DNA of 64,000 nt from Microbaculum marinum (GCF_042646165.1 NZ_JBHRTC010000019.1); one strand, 5' to 3'. Shown: positions 45,896-55,064, counted from the stretch's first letter. The notes: a model not told the origin generated them from the letters alone. A program made the numbers and translations.

Positions 45896-47200
45896 TCACG
45901 CAAATCGCGCCGCACCAACGAACGAAAAGGTGAACTCCGCTCCGGAGTAGGGCCCGGGGCGCGCTTCCACCAGCGGCGCGGCCAGAAGTGTCTCGCCCAG
46001 AAAGACGGCCGGCGCAACCCGTGCGGCCACGACCGGGATCGCCCGCAGTTCCGAGGTCCTGCGGACCACGGCCACCCCGTCAGCGCCCAGCGCCCTGACG
46101 GTCAGCCCCTTCGCCGGCGCGCCGGCCCGATCGATGCGGAAGCGTCGATCCCAGACGACCCCTGGCGCCGCGTCGAGGGACACGACCGGCAGGCCGACGC
46201 GGCCCGCTTCCCGTAGGACCAGTACCGTCTCGGGCGATCTGACGACCCGGCACCCGTTCAGCGTCGCGGCGGCCGGCGCTTCGGTTTCACAGGTCAGATC
46301 GCCGTAGAGGCGTTCCAGGCGCTCCAGCCTCGGCGGATAGTCCGTGCCGCCGATCCCCATCAGCAGACGTGCCAGCACCCTGAGGCCAAGTTCCTCGGGC
46401 GCGCTCGACCATGCCTCACGGTCGATGCGGCAGAACCCGGCCGGATCTTCGCGGACGACCGCCCGGTGCAGGTCCGCGGCCGCCGATTCCAGCGCCGCGC
46501 GCGCCCGTCGCATCCGCCGCGCCGTTTCGGCGAGACGCTGCGACGCCAGCCCCTCTTTCGCCAGGTCGGGCATCAGCGCGCGAATACGGGATCGCGCGAA
46601 GCGGTCGTCCCGGTTCGACGGGTCTTCGATCCAGGTCTGCCCGAAGCGGGCCAAGGTCGCGCCAAGTCGCGCCTTCGCTGTGCCCAGGAACGGACGAAGG
46701 TGGACCACGCCCCGCCAGTCCGAGGCCTCCGGCATTGCCGCCAGACCGTCGACGCCCGACCCTCGGGCAAGTCGCATGAGGAGCGTCTCGGCCTGGTCGT
46801 CGCGATGATGGGCGGTAACCAGATGCGACAGGCCGTGTGCCGCGCAGGCTTCGACCAGCAGCCGGTAGCGCGCCTCCCGGGCGGCCGCTGCGATGTCGGC
46901 GCGAGGCTTGGCCCCCTCCCACACCAAAGTCGCGTGTTCGAGGCCTGCCGCGCGCGCCCATTCCGCAACCTGAGCCGCCTCCGCGGCCGCCTCGGGCCGC
47001 AGCGCGTGATCCACGGTGAAGACCATCATCGGCAGGCGGGGATGCAGGCGGTGGCGCCAGTCCGCGGCAAGCCGCATCAGCGCCAGACTGTCGGCACCCC
47101 CCGAAACGGCCAGCCCGATGCCGGCGGCAGCGGCGAGAGGGGCCAGCAGACGGTCGGCTTCCGGCCGGCTCAGCGGTGCATCTGCGCTATGAGCAGCCAC
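45896..47200 (-). CDS. tilS: tRNA(Ile)-lysidine synthetase
   Basis: A protein of about 434 residues that lysinylates the wobble C of the CAU-anticodon tRNA-Ile so that it reads AUA. The PP-loop SGGADSLALMRLA lies near residue 33. YRLLVEACAAHGLSHLVTAHHRDDQAETLLMRLARGSG follows in shorter conserved pieces, then SNRDDRFARSRIRALMPDL. I give GTG 47198-47200 as start, overlapping the cpoB end by 14 nt. Upstream starts to 47266 would overlap more. No strong ribosome site is seen, so coupling to cpoB translation is likely. Confidence 0.9.
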   Translation of the reverse strand: MAAHSADAPLSRPEADRLLAPLAAAAGIGLAVSGGADSLALMRLAADWRHRLHPRLPMMVFTVDHALRPEAAAEAAQVAEWARAAGLEHATLVWEGAKPRADIAAAAREARYRLLVEACAAHGLSHLVTAHHRDDQAETLLMRLARGSGVDGLAAMPEASDWRGVVHLRPFLGTAKARLGATLARFGQTWIEDPSNRDDRFARSRIRALMPDLAKEGLASQRLAETARRMRRARAALESAAADLHRAVVREDPAGFCRIDREAWSSAPEELGLRVLARLLMGIGGTDYPPRLERLERLYGDLTCETEAPAAATLNGCRVVRSPETVLVLREAGRVGLPVVSLDAAPGVVWDRRFRIDRAGAPAKGLTVRALGADGVAVVRRTSELRAIPVVAARVAPAVFLGETLLAAPLVEARPGPYSGAEFTFSFVGAARFA

Positions 47201-48101
47201 TTTTCTGCATTTCGCTGCGCGCCCGCTCCTGGACAGCCTGCGGCGCATTGGGATAGCGGCGGGCAATCTCGGCGAAGGTCGAGCAGGCAGCGTCCGCCTG
47301 GCCCAGTTCCTTGAGCGACATGCCGAGCTTGTAGAGGCTGTCCGGTGCCTTGGCGCTGTCCGGATAGTCCGAATAGCCCTTCAGGAACGCATCGGCGGCC
47401 TGCCGGTAGTCGTTCCGCGCAAACAGCGATTCGCCGAGCCAGTACTGGGCGTTGCCGGCCAGCGGGTCGTTGGGGAACTGGTTTAGGAACTGCCGGAAGC
47501 TCGCCTCCGCCAGATCGAACTCGCCGCGCAGGATATAGCCGTAGGAGAGGTCGTAGGCGTCCTTGGGATCGCCGCTGGGGGCGAGCACCAGTTGCGGATT
47601 CTGACCGCCCACGGCCGGGGTGTTGAACATCGACTGGTCCTGCCCCGACTGGGGAAGCGGCTGGCCGAGCGCCGACGACAGGTCGAGCGGCCGGCCGGGG
47701 ACCTGGCCGAGAGACTGCGGCGGCGCCCCTGCAGAGCCTCCCTGGTTCATGCCCGAACCCTGTTGCATCTGCGAGGGCATCCGCGGCTGCAGGACGGTGC
47801 CGGAGGAGCCCATACTGCTCTGCCCGGGCACCTGCCCCTGGACGCCGCCGTTGCCGGACGACATCGCCTGCTGCTGCAGTTGCCTGATCTGGAAGTTGAG
47901 CTGTTCGATCTGGCCGTTGAGCTGGCGGACCTGGTCTTCCAGGGTATTGAGCCGCACGGTGAGGCCCGCGACGTCGGCCTGGCTGTCGCCGCGCTGCAGG
48001 AACTGAGCCGAGGCCGTGCCGGCAAGGACGACGGCAATGGACGTGCCGATCGCGGCAACGCACAGGAGCCGCACGAGGCAGCGGGATGACGGATACGCCA
48101 T
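47187..48101 (-). CDS. cpoB: CpoB/YbgF, Tol-Pal associated TPR protein
   Basis: A 304-residue periplasmic protein that coordinates peptidoglycan synthesis with Tol-Pal constriction at division. The signal peptide (residues 1-33, ending AGTASAQ) is followed by a coiled-coil trimerisation segment (LTVRLNTLEDQVRQLNGQIE). A Gln/Ser/Met/Gly-rich linker (about 85-160) leads to three TPR repeats (AYDLSYGYILRGEFDLAE onward). ATG 48099-48101 begins the signal peptide; the open frame extends 36 codons upstream without features. In relatives it directly follows pal; here three genes intervene. Confidence 0.92.
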   Translation of the reverse strand: MAYPSSRCLVRLLCVAAIGTSIAVVLAGTASAQFLQRGDSQADVAGLTVRLNTLEDQVRQLNGQIEQLNFQIRQLQQQAMSSGNGGVQGQVPGQSSMGSSGTVLQPRMPSQMQQGSGMNQGGSAGAPPQSLGQVPGRPLDLSSALGQPLPQSGQDQSMFNTPAVGGQNPQLVLAPSGDPKDAYDLSYGYILRGEFDLAEASFRQFLNQFPNDPLAGNAQYWLGESLFARNDYRQAADAFLKGYSDYPDSAKAPDSLYKLGMSLKELGQADAACSTFAEIARRYPNAPQAVQERARSEMQKSGCS

Positions 48102-48221
48102 GGATACTGAGCCGATCATGATCGCGATGTCGAGAAACCGGCTCTTACCATAGGATCGACTGGGACCAAAGTTGGGCAGTTGCTGTTGCGCCATGCATCC
48201 GGTCCTCATAGCGATTGGCGG

Positions 48222-49442
48222 TCACGGCTCGGGCCGTCTTGCAACCGGCACGAGTTGCGTCACCAGGCGCATGAGGTCGACCTGCCGGGAGGTGCCGGTC
48301 TTCTGGAAGATGTTGTCCAGATGAGTCTTGGCCGTCGACGGTGCGATGCCCAGGACCCGGGCGGCTTCGGAAAGCGTTCGGCCGGCGAAGAGGCCCGCGA
48401 GAACCCGGGTTTCGGCCGGCGTCAGCCTGAATGCAGCGGCCATGGCCTCTGCGCCGTCGCGCTCGCCGGGCGGCGCGCCAATGAAGACCACTGCGACTGC
48501 CGAGGGATCCAGGTCGGCGCGGAACGCGCTCCCGCGGATCGGCAGGACATGAGCGAACAGCGGCGATGCGGCTGGATCTGCGAGCGGAACGGCGAGGCCC
48601 GATGCGCCGATTTCCGTTTCATCGGTTGCGGCGATTCGGATTGCCACCCCCAGTTCGCGCGCCGCTTCAATTGTGCCGGCGCGAAGCGCGCCGCCGACCG
48701 TACGGATGGCGCTGCCTGAACGGAGCATTTCCTGCGCCCTCCTGTTGGCGTACAGAACCATTGCTCGTTCGTCGACCAGTATGACGGCACATCGCAGAGC
48801 ATCGAGCGTCTCGGCAAAACGCGCCCGTTCTAGCGCCCGTACGTCGAGCAGATTGCTGATCGTCACCGCTCGGCGCAGATGTGGCAGAAGCAGTTTGCCG
48901 ATCCGGATTTCCCGGTCGGTGATCAACCCCCGGTTGACGCTCAGCCCAACGACGAGCTCGGAGAAGTAGGCCGGCGTCTCCATCAGCACGTAATGCATGA
49001 TGTCGGCGATCCCTCGCGGTTTCAGGCAGTCGCGGACATAGGCGGAAGCTTCGAGATAGGCCGCGTCCAGCTGCTGCGAGGCGACGTAGGGCTCGTCCGG
49101 TGACGGGCCGCGGGCCAGCCATTCCGACAGCCGTGCATGGATCTCGGGAAGGTGCTTCTGGCGCTCGGCAAGCCAAGGCGCGCCCCATCCCACGCTTTTT
49201 TCGATCAACAGTCGGTCGGCACTACGATCGTTGAGTGAAAGGTTGACCACCTCCCCGCCGAAGGCGACGGCAATGCCGGCAAGTGTTTCGTCCCATCGTC
49301 CGGGATCGAACGTACAGTCATAGATCGAGCCGACCAGGCCGGAGAACGTTTCCAGCGAGGCTTCGCCACTCACCGCCGAACGCTCCCGCAGATGCACACG
49401 CCGAGCGGCCCGACCCGCATCGAACCAGCCTTTTCCATTCAT
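48222..49442 (-). CDS. LuxR-family transcriptional regulator
   Basis: A 406-residue regulator. The N-terminal 330 residues form a sensor region of no certain family, possibly PAS-like around VILVDERAMVLYANRRAQEML. The C-terminal LuxR helix-turn-helix is clear: FRLTPAETRVLAGLFAGRTL, SEAARVLGIAPSTAKTHLDN and IFQKTGTSRQVDLMRLV. There is no receiver or autoinducer domain. It is divergent from the collagen-like gene at 49602 over 159 nt, so it may control that gene pair; this is inference from position. It is an insertion between pal and cpoB. Confidence 0.85.
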   Translation of the reverse strand: MNGKGWFDAGRAARRVHLRERSAVSGEASLETFSGLVGSIYDCTFDPGRWDETLAGIAVAFGGEVVNLSLNDRSADRLLIEKSVGWGAPWLAERQKHLPEIHARLSEWLARGPSPDEPYVASQQLDAAYLEASAYVRDCLKPRGIADIMHYVLMETPAYFSELVVGLSVNRGLITDREIRIGKLLLPHLRRAVTISNLLDVRALERARFAETLDALRCAVILVDERAMVLYANRRAQEMLRSGSAIRTVGGALRAGTIEAARELGVAIRIAATDETEIGASGLAVPLADPAASPLFAHVLPIRGSAFRADLDPSAVAVVFIGAPPGERDGAEAMAAAFRLTPAETRVLAGLFAGRTLSEAARVLGIAPSTAKTHLDNIFQKTGTSRQVDLMRLVTQLVPVARRPEP

Positions 49443-49601
49443 GTGGGCGGATCCCGGCAGGAAGTCGCTGGCGACCGGTCCAATCCGAGGATCGACTCGG
49501 GACTATCTCCCCCAAACGGCGGAGGCGCAAGCCGCGTCGATATGGAACCATGAGCCCATTGTACCGGCCGTCATCGGGCCGATCATTGGAGAAAGGTCAT
49601 T

Positions 49602-50594
49602 ATGGTATTGCACCGCCATGCCAGGGCGAAACTGGCCTTGGGAATGATTCTGGCAGCCGCCAGCACCAGCAATGCTGCATCGCTGAAGTTGACAGTCGCA
49701 ACCATCGAGAGCGGCCGGCTCATGGTCGAGGGAACGGCGCCCGAGGCCCGCCAGACGGTGACGCTGGACAGCAAGTTCTCCGTCAGGTCGGATGGGGGTC
49801 GGTCATTTGCCTTCTCAATCTCGAACTATCACCCCGAAGACTGCATCGTTGCACTCAAAGCCGGAGAAATCTCTGCCACGGCCGTCGTCGGAAATTGCGG
49901 CGTCCGCGGCGTCACACCTCGCGGAGCCTGGAAGAAATCGGCATCCTACGACACCGACGACCTTGTCAGCCACAACGGTTCGACCTTTCTGGCCCTGCGC
50001 CCCGGCAAAGGAAAGGTGCCGGGAAAGGACACCCGGTTCTGGGACAAGTTCGTGTCAAGAGGCGCTGCCGGACCGGCCGGGCCGCAGGGCGATCCCGGGC
50101 CGCCCGGAAAGGCCGGCCCTCAGGGACCGGCGGGCGCTGCCGGACCGGCGGGACCGGCCGGACCTCCGGGGGTCGCCGGCCCGGCCGGTCCGCAAGGTCC
50201 CTCGGGGGTGGTGCAGACGGTACGCATACGGGAATCCGACTTCCTGACAGTGCCGCCCTCGACCGGTTTCACCATCCTCGGATCGCTGCCCGCCGTATAT
50301 TTCTCGGCGGATCAGCGCCTGACCGGATCGCTATCGCTTAACGTCCAGATCGGCGCCGACCACACCCAGGTCTCCTACAACCTCTGCTACTACAAGGACG
50401 GCGCCCTCGTGCTGTTCAACAACGAATACCTGAGCATGAACATTTCGGCAGGCACCGAGCGGGCGCTGTCGATAAGCGACACCGCCGTGCCCGGCTACAA
50501 CGGCTCCGGCAGCGTCGGCCTTTGCCTGAAGAACTGGGGACCGAGAGACCTTTACGTATACCGCGTCAATGGCTGGATCCAGGTCACCAACTAG
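49602..50594 (+). CDS. Exported collagen-like protein 1
   Basis: A 330-residue modular protein: signal peptide (about 1-26), a conserved N-terminal domain (27-105) with two Cys (CIVAL and VGNCG), and a carbohydrate-binding CBM5/12-like module (about 106-152: GAWKKSASYDTDDLVSHNGS, FWDKF). A collagen segment of 17 uninterrupted Gly-X-Y triplets (154-204, many GPA and GPQ) follows, then a C-terminal head (205-330) beginning VQTVRIRESDFLTVPPST. Collagen segments trimerise, so a secreted or surface trimer that binds polysaccharide is plausible. GGAGAAAGG lies before ATG 49602. A paralogue follows 27 nt later. The head resembles no family I know. Confidence 0.85.
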   Translation: MVLHRHARAKLALGMILAAASTSNAASLKLTVATIESGRLMVEGTAPEARQTVTLDSKFSVRSDGGRSFAFSISNYHPEDCIVALKAGEISATAVVGNCGVRGVTPRGAWKKSASYDTDDLVSHNGSTFLALRPGKGKVPGKDTRFWDKFVSRGAAGPAGPQGDPGPPGKAGPQGPAGAAGPAGPAGPPGVAGPAGPQGPSGVVQTVRIRESDFLTVPPSTGFTILGSLPAVYFSADQRLTGSLSLNVQIGADHTQVSYNLCYYKDGALVLFNNEYLSMNISAGTERALSISDTAVPGYNGSGSVGLCLKNWGPRDLYVYRVNGWIQVTN

Positions 50595-50621
50595 CGCTGA
50601 TCCCGTGTTCCGAGGCGTCCG

Positions 50622-51545
50622 ATGAATACTTTTCGAAAGGCAACGAACGTCTCGATTGTCCTTCTGGCTTCCTTTGGCCAGGCCGAGGCGTCAAAGCTGA
50701 CCGTTTCGGACGCCAGGATTGCCGGAGGTCGGCTCGTTGTCGAAGGAAAGACGCCGGAGCCGAGGCAGACGGTGACCCTCGACGAAAAATACACGGCAAA
50801 GTCGAATTCTGAAAGGTCGTACTCCTTCTCCCTTCCCGCTTATCATCCTGCGGACTGCATCGTCGCGATCGACGCCGGGCTGAGTTCCGCGACGGCCGTT
50901 GTCGCCAATTGCGGCGCTCGCGGCATCAAGCCGAGAGGCCCATGGTCGAACTCAACCTCCTACCAGGCCGACGACCTGGTGACCTACAAGGGGTCCAGCT
51001 ATCTGGCGAAACGATCCGGTAAGGGCGGAGCCCCGAACCAGAGCGCCAGGCAGTGGGAGCGTTACGTGTCTCGCGGCGCTCCGGGAGTGGCCGGACCGCG
51101 AGGACCGGCAGGGCCGACTGGCCCGGCGGGACCGCAGGGCCTCGCTGGACCGCAAGGGCCCCAGGGCCTGGCCGGAGCGCCCGGTCCGCAAGGGGAAAAG
51201 GGCGATCCAGGCCACTCCAGCGTCTTGTCGGCGGTGGTCTCCGTGGAGGGCAATCTGGTTCGCGGCACTGGGGCGGTTTCGGCAATCCAGCGCAATACGG
51301 GCCAGTACGAGGTCATCTTCAATCGGAGCGTTGTCGACTGCACCTATTCGGCGACCGTCGGTCATCCCGGCGATCCCGGCGTGACCAACTTTCTGTGGGC
51401 CGCCAGCGCAATGCGCACGACGTTCCACGAGGATCTGGGGTCGAACAGCGAAACCACACTGGTCGTCCTCGTCGGCGTGCCCACCACCGGATTTCCGGCG
51501 TTCCGCAACGCCCCGTTTCACCTGCTCGTCTTCTGCCCCGACTGA
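50622..51545 (+). CDS. Exported collagen-like protein 2
   Basis: A 307-residue paralogue of the preceding protein: signal peptide (1-24), N-terminal domain (25-98) with the same two Cys, and a CBM5/12-like module (about 99-140: GPWSNSTSYQADDLVTYKGS, WERYV). Sixteen Gly-X-Y triplets (142-189) follow, then a head (190-307). The first 140 residues align closely with copy 1 (LTV, RQTVTLD, YHPxDCIVA, SATAVVxNCG, VSRGA), but the head is unrelated to copy 1. Instead it matches the stand-alone secreted protein at 999-1388. The head ends in VFC plus two residues. It is probably co-transcribed with copy 1. Confidence 0.85.
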   Translation: MNTFRKATNVSIVLLASFGQAEASKLTVSDARIAGGRLVVEGKTPEPRQTVTLDEKYTAKSNSERSYSFSLPAYHPADCIVAIDAGLSSATAVVANCGARGIKPRGPWSNSTSYQADDLVTYKGSSYLAKRSGKGGAPNQSARQWERYVSRGAPGVAGPRGPAGPTGPAGPQGLAGPQGPQGLAGAPGPQGEKGDPGHSSVLSAVVSVEGNLVRGTGAVSAIQRNTGQYEVIFNRSVVDCTYSATVGHPGDPGVTNFLWAASAMRTTFHEDLGSNSETTLVVLVGVPTTGFPAFRNAPFHLLVFCPD

Positions 51546-51653
51546 ACTTGATGTAGGGGACGTTGACGAACTGAACCCGACCGAAGCAATCCGACCCGCC
51601 TCCGTCTGGAGGCCGGGCCGGATCACAGGCGAAGGCGGGCGAACAGGATCCTG

Positions 51654-52145
51654 TCAGCTCGGCGGAGCGTTGTTGAGCACCGTCACGGCACGGCGGTTCT
51701 GGGACCAGCAGGATTCCGCGTCGCAGACCGCCACCGGGCGCTCCTTGCCGTAGGAAATCGTGCGAATCCGGGTCGGCTGGATGCCTTGCGCAACCACATA
51801 GTCGTAGGCGATCTGGGCACGGCGGGCACCGAGGGCGAGATTGTACTCCCGGGTGCCGCGTTCGTCGGCGTGTCCTTCGATGGTCACCGTGTACTGCGGA
51901 TACAGCCGCAGCCACTGGGCCTGCTTGTTCAGCGTATCGCGGGCCTGGGCCGTCAGCGACGTTGAATCCGTCTCGAAGAAGATGCGATCCCCCACATTGA
52001 CGACGAAGTCCTGCGCGCTGCCCGGCGTCACGTTGCCGTCGGCAGTCTGCTGGGCCTTGTTCTGCGCGCACGCGGCAACGATCAGGGCGGCGGCCAGAAC
52101 GACCGCAACGCGCGCGCCGCGGCCGAAACTCGTCAAACTCGACAT
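51654..52145 (-). CDS. pal: Peptidoglycan-associated lipoprotein Pal
   Basis: A 163-residue outer-membrane lipoprotein. The lipobox lies in AALIVAACAQN, with the lipidated Cys near residue 27. The OmpA-like peptidoglycan-binding domain (about 50-160) has VTIEGHADERGTREYNLALG and RRAVTV. It is the outer-membrane end of the Tol-Pal system. TTAA half-sites at 52203, 52227 and 52257 in the 181-nt gap to tolB, two of them within TTAAC/GTTAAC, suggest its own promoter. Confidence 0.97.
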   Translation of the reverse strand: MSSLTSFGRGARVAVVLAAALIVAACAQNKAQQTADGNVTPGSAQDFVVNVGDRIFFETDSTSLTAQARDTLNKQAQWLRLYPQYTVTIEGHADERGTREYNLALGARRAQIAYDYVVAQGIQPTRIRTISYGKERPVAVCDAESCWSQNRRAVTVLNNAPPS

Positions 52146-52326
52146 TCCGGCTAACTCCCTTTTTGAACCGGATACACGTTCGATTTACCTAGTCGGTTTT
52201 CCTTAACCGCCGGTTCCGAAACGTGGTTAACGCCCCCTCGCCCCGAGTGAATTGCGTTAACACAATCGGTGCTGCAGCAGCAGCGGACCGTATTCAGTAA
52301 AGCCCATCTCCTGCAGGCCGGCCCGT

Positions 52327-53652
52327 TCAGTTCAAGAGCGGCGACCAGGCCGGATCCGACCCGAAGGCGGGCGTGGGTACGCGCTGCTCGTTGTAGCCGG
52401 TCAGGTCGACCGTCCACAGCTGCGGGCCGCCCCCGGCGCCCGGGATCTCGCGGAAGAACATCAGCACCCGGCCGTTCGGGGCCCAGGTCGGGCCCTCGTT
52501 GTGGTAGCCCTCGGTGAGGATCCGTTCCCCCGATCCGTCAGGCCGCATCACGCCGATCGAGAACCGGCCGCCGGCCCGCTTGGTGAACGCGATTAGGTCG
52601 CCGCGGGGAGACCAGACGGGCGTGCCGTATGACCCCTGGCCGAAGCTGATGCGCTGCTGGCCGGTCCCGTCGGCATTCATCACGTAGATCTGCTGCGCGC
52701 CGCCGCGATCGGACTCGAAGACGATCTGGCGGCCGTCCGGCGAGAACGACGGACTGGTGTCGATGGAGGGGGTGTTGGTGAGCCGCGTGGTGCGCCGGCT
52801 CCTGAGATCCATCATGTAGATGTTCGCGTTGCCGCCCTGCTCCAGGCTGAGCACCACGCGCTGTCCGTCCGGCGAGAACCTGGGGGCGAACGTCATTCCC
52901 GGAAAGTCGCCGACGACCTCGCGCTGGCCGGTCTCGATATTGAGCAGGTAGACCCGCGCCGTCTCGCCGTAGGGCTGGGACACATAGGTGATCTCCTGGC
53001 GTGAGGGGCTGAAGCGCGGGTTGCGGATGATCTCGTTCGGGCTGTTGGTGAGATAGCGGACGTTGGCGCCATCCTGGTCCATGATCGCGAGCCGCCGGAC
53101 ACGTGCGTCCTTGGGGCCGGTCTCGTCCACGAACACGATGCGGGTATCGAAGTAGCCGCGCTCGCCGGTCAGCCGCTCGTAGATGGCATCCGCAATGATG
53201 TGGGCGAGCCTGCGCCAGTTCTCCGGCGTGGTGAAGTACTGCTGGCCGGTGATCTGTTCGCCGCCGAAGACGTCCCACAACCGGAACTCCGCCTTCAGCC
53301 GCCCGTCGGATTCGCGTGTCACCCGCCCGGTGACCAGCGCCTGGGCATTGATGACGCGCCAGCTTCCGAAGTTCGGCACGGCATCGAAGCCGGTATTGTC
53401 GATGAAGGCCGCCCTGTCGATCGGCTTGAACAGGCCAGATCGCTGCAGGTCGGCCGACACCACGTCGCTGATCTGCCGGCCCATTTCCGGGTCGCCTCCC
53501 GGACCGGCGAAATCGGTAATGGCGATTGGAAGCGGCTGAATGTTGGCCTGTGTGATGTCGATCTCGACAAGCGCCTGCGCGGGCCGGATCGAGGTGCCTG
53601 TCAAAAGCACCATCGCAATCAGGGTGAATGCCGCGGTGAGGATTTTTCTCAT
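52327..53652 (-). CDS. tolB: Tol-Pal system protein TolB
   Basis: A 441-residue periplasmic protein with a signal peptide (residues 1-27). The N-terminal domain (ITDFAGPGGDPEMGRQISDV) is followed by a six-bladed beta-propeller with repeated PRFSPSRQEITYVS, APRFSPDGQRVVLS, SPSFSPDGRQIVFES and TPVWSPRGDLIAFT blades. It shuttles between TolA and Pal. It is preceded by tolA (40 nt). Confidence 0.97.
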   Translation of the reverse strand: MRKILTAAFTLIAMVLLTGTSIRPAQALVEIDITQANIQPLPIAITDFAGPGGDPEMGRQISDVVSADLQRSGLFKPIDRAAFIDNTGFDAVPNFGSWRVINAQALVTGRVTRESDGRLKAEFRLWDVFGGEQITGQQYFTTPENWRRLAHIIADAIYERLTGERGYFDTRIVFVDETGPKDARVRRLAIMDQDGANVRYLTNSPNEIIRNPRFSPSRQEITYVSQPYGETARVYLLNIETGQREVVGDFPGMTFAPRFSPDGQRVVLSLEQGGNANIYMMDLRSRRTTRLTNTPSIDTSPSFSPDGRQIVFESDRGGAQQIYVMNADGTGQQRISFGQGSYGTPVWSPRGDLIAFTKRAGGRFSIGVMRPDGSGERILTEGYHNEGPTWAPNGRVLMFFREIPGAGGGPQLWTVDLTGYNEQRVPTPAFGSDPAWSPLLN

Positions 53653-53692
53653 CGTTCTTGCTCGATTTACCGGTCCGGGATGGGAGGCGAGA

Positions 53693-54610
53693 TTAGCCGC
53701 CCATCAGTTCCCGTGGGTCGAATGTCATGCGGATCTCCCGCCACGACTCGTACTTCTCGGGCGGCAGGTAATAGGGCTGGCAGGTGTTGACGGCGCGGAT
53801 TGCAGCTTCCGCGGCGACGGTGAAGATCGGATCGGCCGACGCGTTCAGCAACGCCGGCGGAGAGGCGAGCGTTCCGTCGACGTTGAGGTCCATGCCGAGG
53901 CGCACCAGGAGCTGGCCGGCCTCCAGCACGCCGACTGGCGGATTCCAGCACCGGGCGATCTGGGCCCGCAGAGCGTCGATCTCGCTCATCGTGAGGGCGG
54001 CGCCGGTGCCGGTCGCGGTTCCCAGCGAGGGCGTGTCCGAGCCGATGTCGGCCGGCGATCCGCCGCCGGAATCGGGGATCTTGTTCAGGAGCGCGGCGAT
54101 GTTGTCGGCGTCGAACTCCTGGGACGTCTTCTTCGGCTCCGTCTTGGGGGCGGGAGGCTTCGGCTTCGACGCGACCTTCGGCTTGCTGCGCGGAACCGGC
54201 GCATCCGCGAGCGGCTCGGGCGCAGGTTCGGATTCGGCCTGCGGCGCCGGCTCGGGGATCGGGGCCGGCTCGGAGTCCTCAGGCGGCAGCGAAGCCGTGC
54301 GCAATTCGACCGGCTCGGGTTCCGGCTGGGGCGCCGGCGCGGCGGTCGGCTCGGGCCTCGGTTCGGGGTCCGGCTTCGGCTGGTCCACAGGCGGCGCCTT
54401 CTCGACGGGCTTGGGCGGCGTCGGTTCGAGCGCCTTGTCGCCGTCGCGCGTGCCGGCGGTGATCTCGGTGAACTCCGTGATCGACACGAGGTCTATGGGA
54501 AGCGACGGCTGCGGCGTCGACTCGTATGGGTCGGTGCCCGGCAGCGCGATCATGCCCCAGACGAGGATCGCGGCATGGCCCACGGTCGAGACTGACAGCG
54601 CGACGCGCAT
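53693..54610 (-). CDS. tolA: Tol-Pal system protein TolA
   Basis: A 305-residue energy-transducing protein. One N-terminal transmembrane helix (about residues 5-22, VSTVGHAAILVWGMIAL) is followed by a long Pro/Glu/Lys-rich periplasmic linker (about 60-185). The C-terminal TonB-like domain (about 220-305) has ARCWNPPVGVLEAGQLLVRL and FTVAAEAAIRAVNTCQPYYLP. The linker is Pro-Glu rather than the Ala-helical type of enterobacteria, normal for this class. It begins 4 nt after tolR. Confidence 0.95.
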   Translation of the reverse strand: MRVALSVSTVGHAAILVWGMIALPGTDPYESTPQPSLPIDLVSITEFTEITAGTRDGDKALEPTPPKPVEKAPPVDQPKPDPEPRPEPTAAPAPQPEPEPVELRTASLPPEDSEPAPIPEPAPQAESEPAPEPLADAPVPRSKPKVASKPKPPAPKTEPKKTSQEFDADNIAALLNKIPDSGGGSPADIGSDTPSLGTATGTGAALTMSEIDALRAQIARCWNPPVGVLEAGQLLVRLGMDLNVDGTLASPPALLNASADPIFTVAAEAAIRAVNTCQPYYLPPEKYESWREIRMTFDPRELMGG

Positions 54611-54614
54611 TGCC

Positions 54615-55061
54615 TCACTGCTCGCTCTGTTCCATGTCGGTGACGAGCGCGATGCGGCGGAATCCGGCCGAGTTCAGGCGGCCCATCACCCGCATCACCG
54701 TGCCGTAGTCGACGGTGCGGTCGCCGCGCACGAAAACACGCTCCTCGACGCCCTGCTCGGCGACGGCCGTGAGCTTGGGGACCAGCTCTTCGATCTTGAT
54801 CTGCGTGTCCTGCAAGAACACCCGTCCCTCGTTGTCGACGCTGATCGTCAACGGCTCCTTCTGTCCCTCCAGCGGCTTTGCCTGGGATTCGGGAAGATCG
54901 ATCGGAACGCCGACGGTCAGCAGAGGTGCCGTAACCATGAAAACGATCAGCAGCACGAGCATCACGTCGACGAACGGCGTGACGTTGATTTCGCTCATCG
55001 GGCGGTAGCGTTGGCCGCGCCGGCGCCTGCTGCCGTTGTTTGCCGCAAAGCTTGCGCCCAT
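54615..55061 (-). CDS. tolR: Tol-Pal system protein TolR (ExbD family)
   Basis: A 148-residue inner-membrane protein with one helix (about residues 27-47: VTPFVDVMLVLLIVFMVTAP) carrying the essential proton-path Asp. The periplasmic domain contains VFVRGDRTVDYGTVMRVMG. It pairs with TolQ, 3 nt upstream. The N-terminus is extended and basic (ANNGSRRRRGQRYRP). Confidence 0.96.
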   Translation of the reverse strand: MGASFAANNGSRRRRGQRYRPMSEINVTPFVDVMLVLLIVFMVTAPLLTVGVPIDLPESQAKPLEGQKEPLTISVDNEGRVFLQDTQIKIEELVPKLTAVAEQGVEERVFVRGDRTVDYGTVMRVMGRLNSAGFRRIALVTDMEQSEQ

Positions 55062-55064
55062 GGG

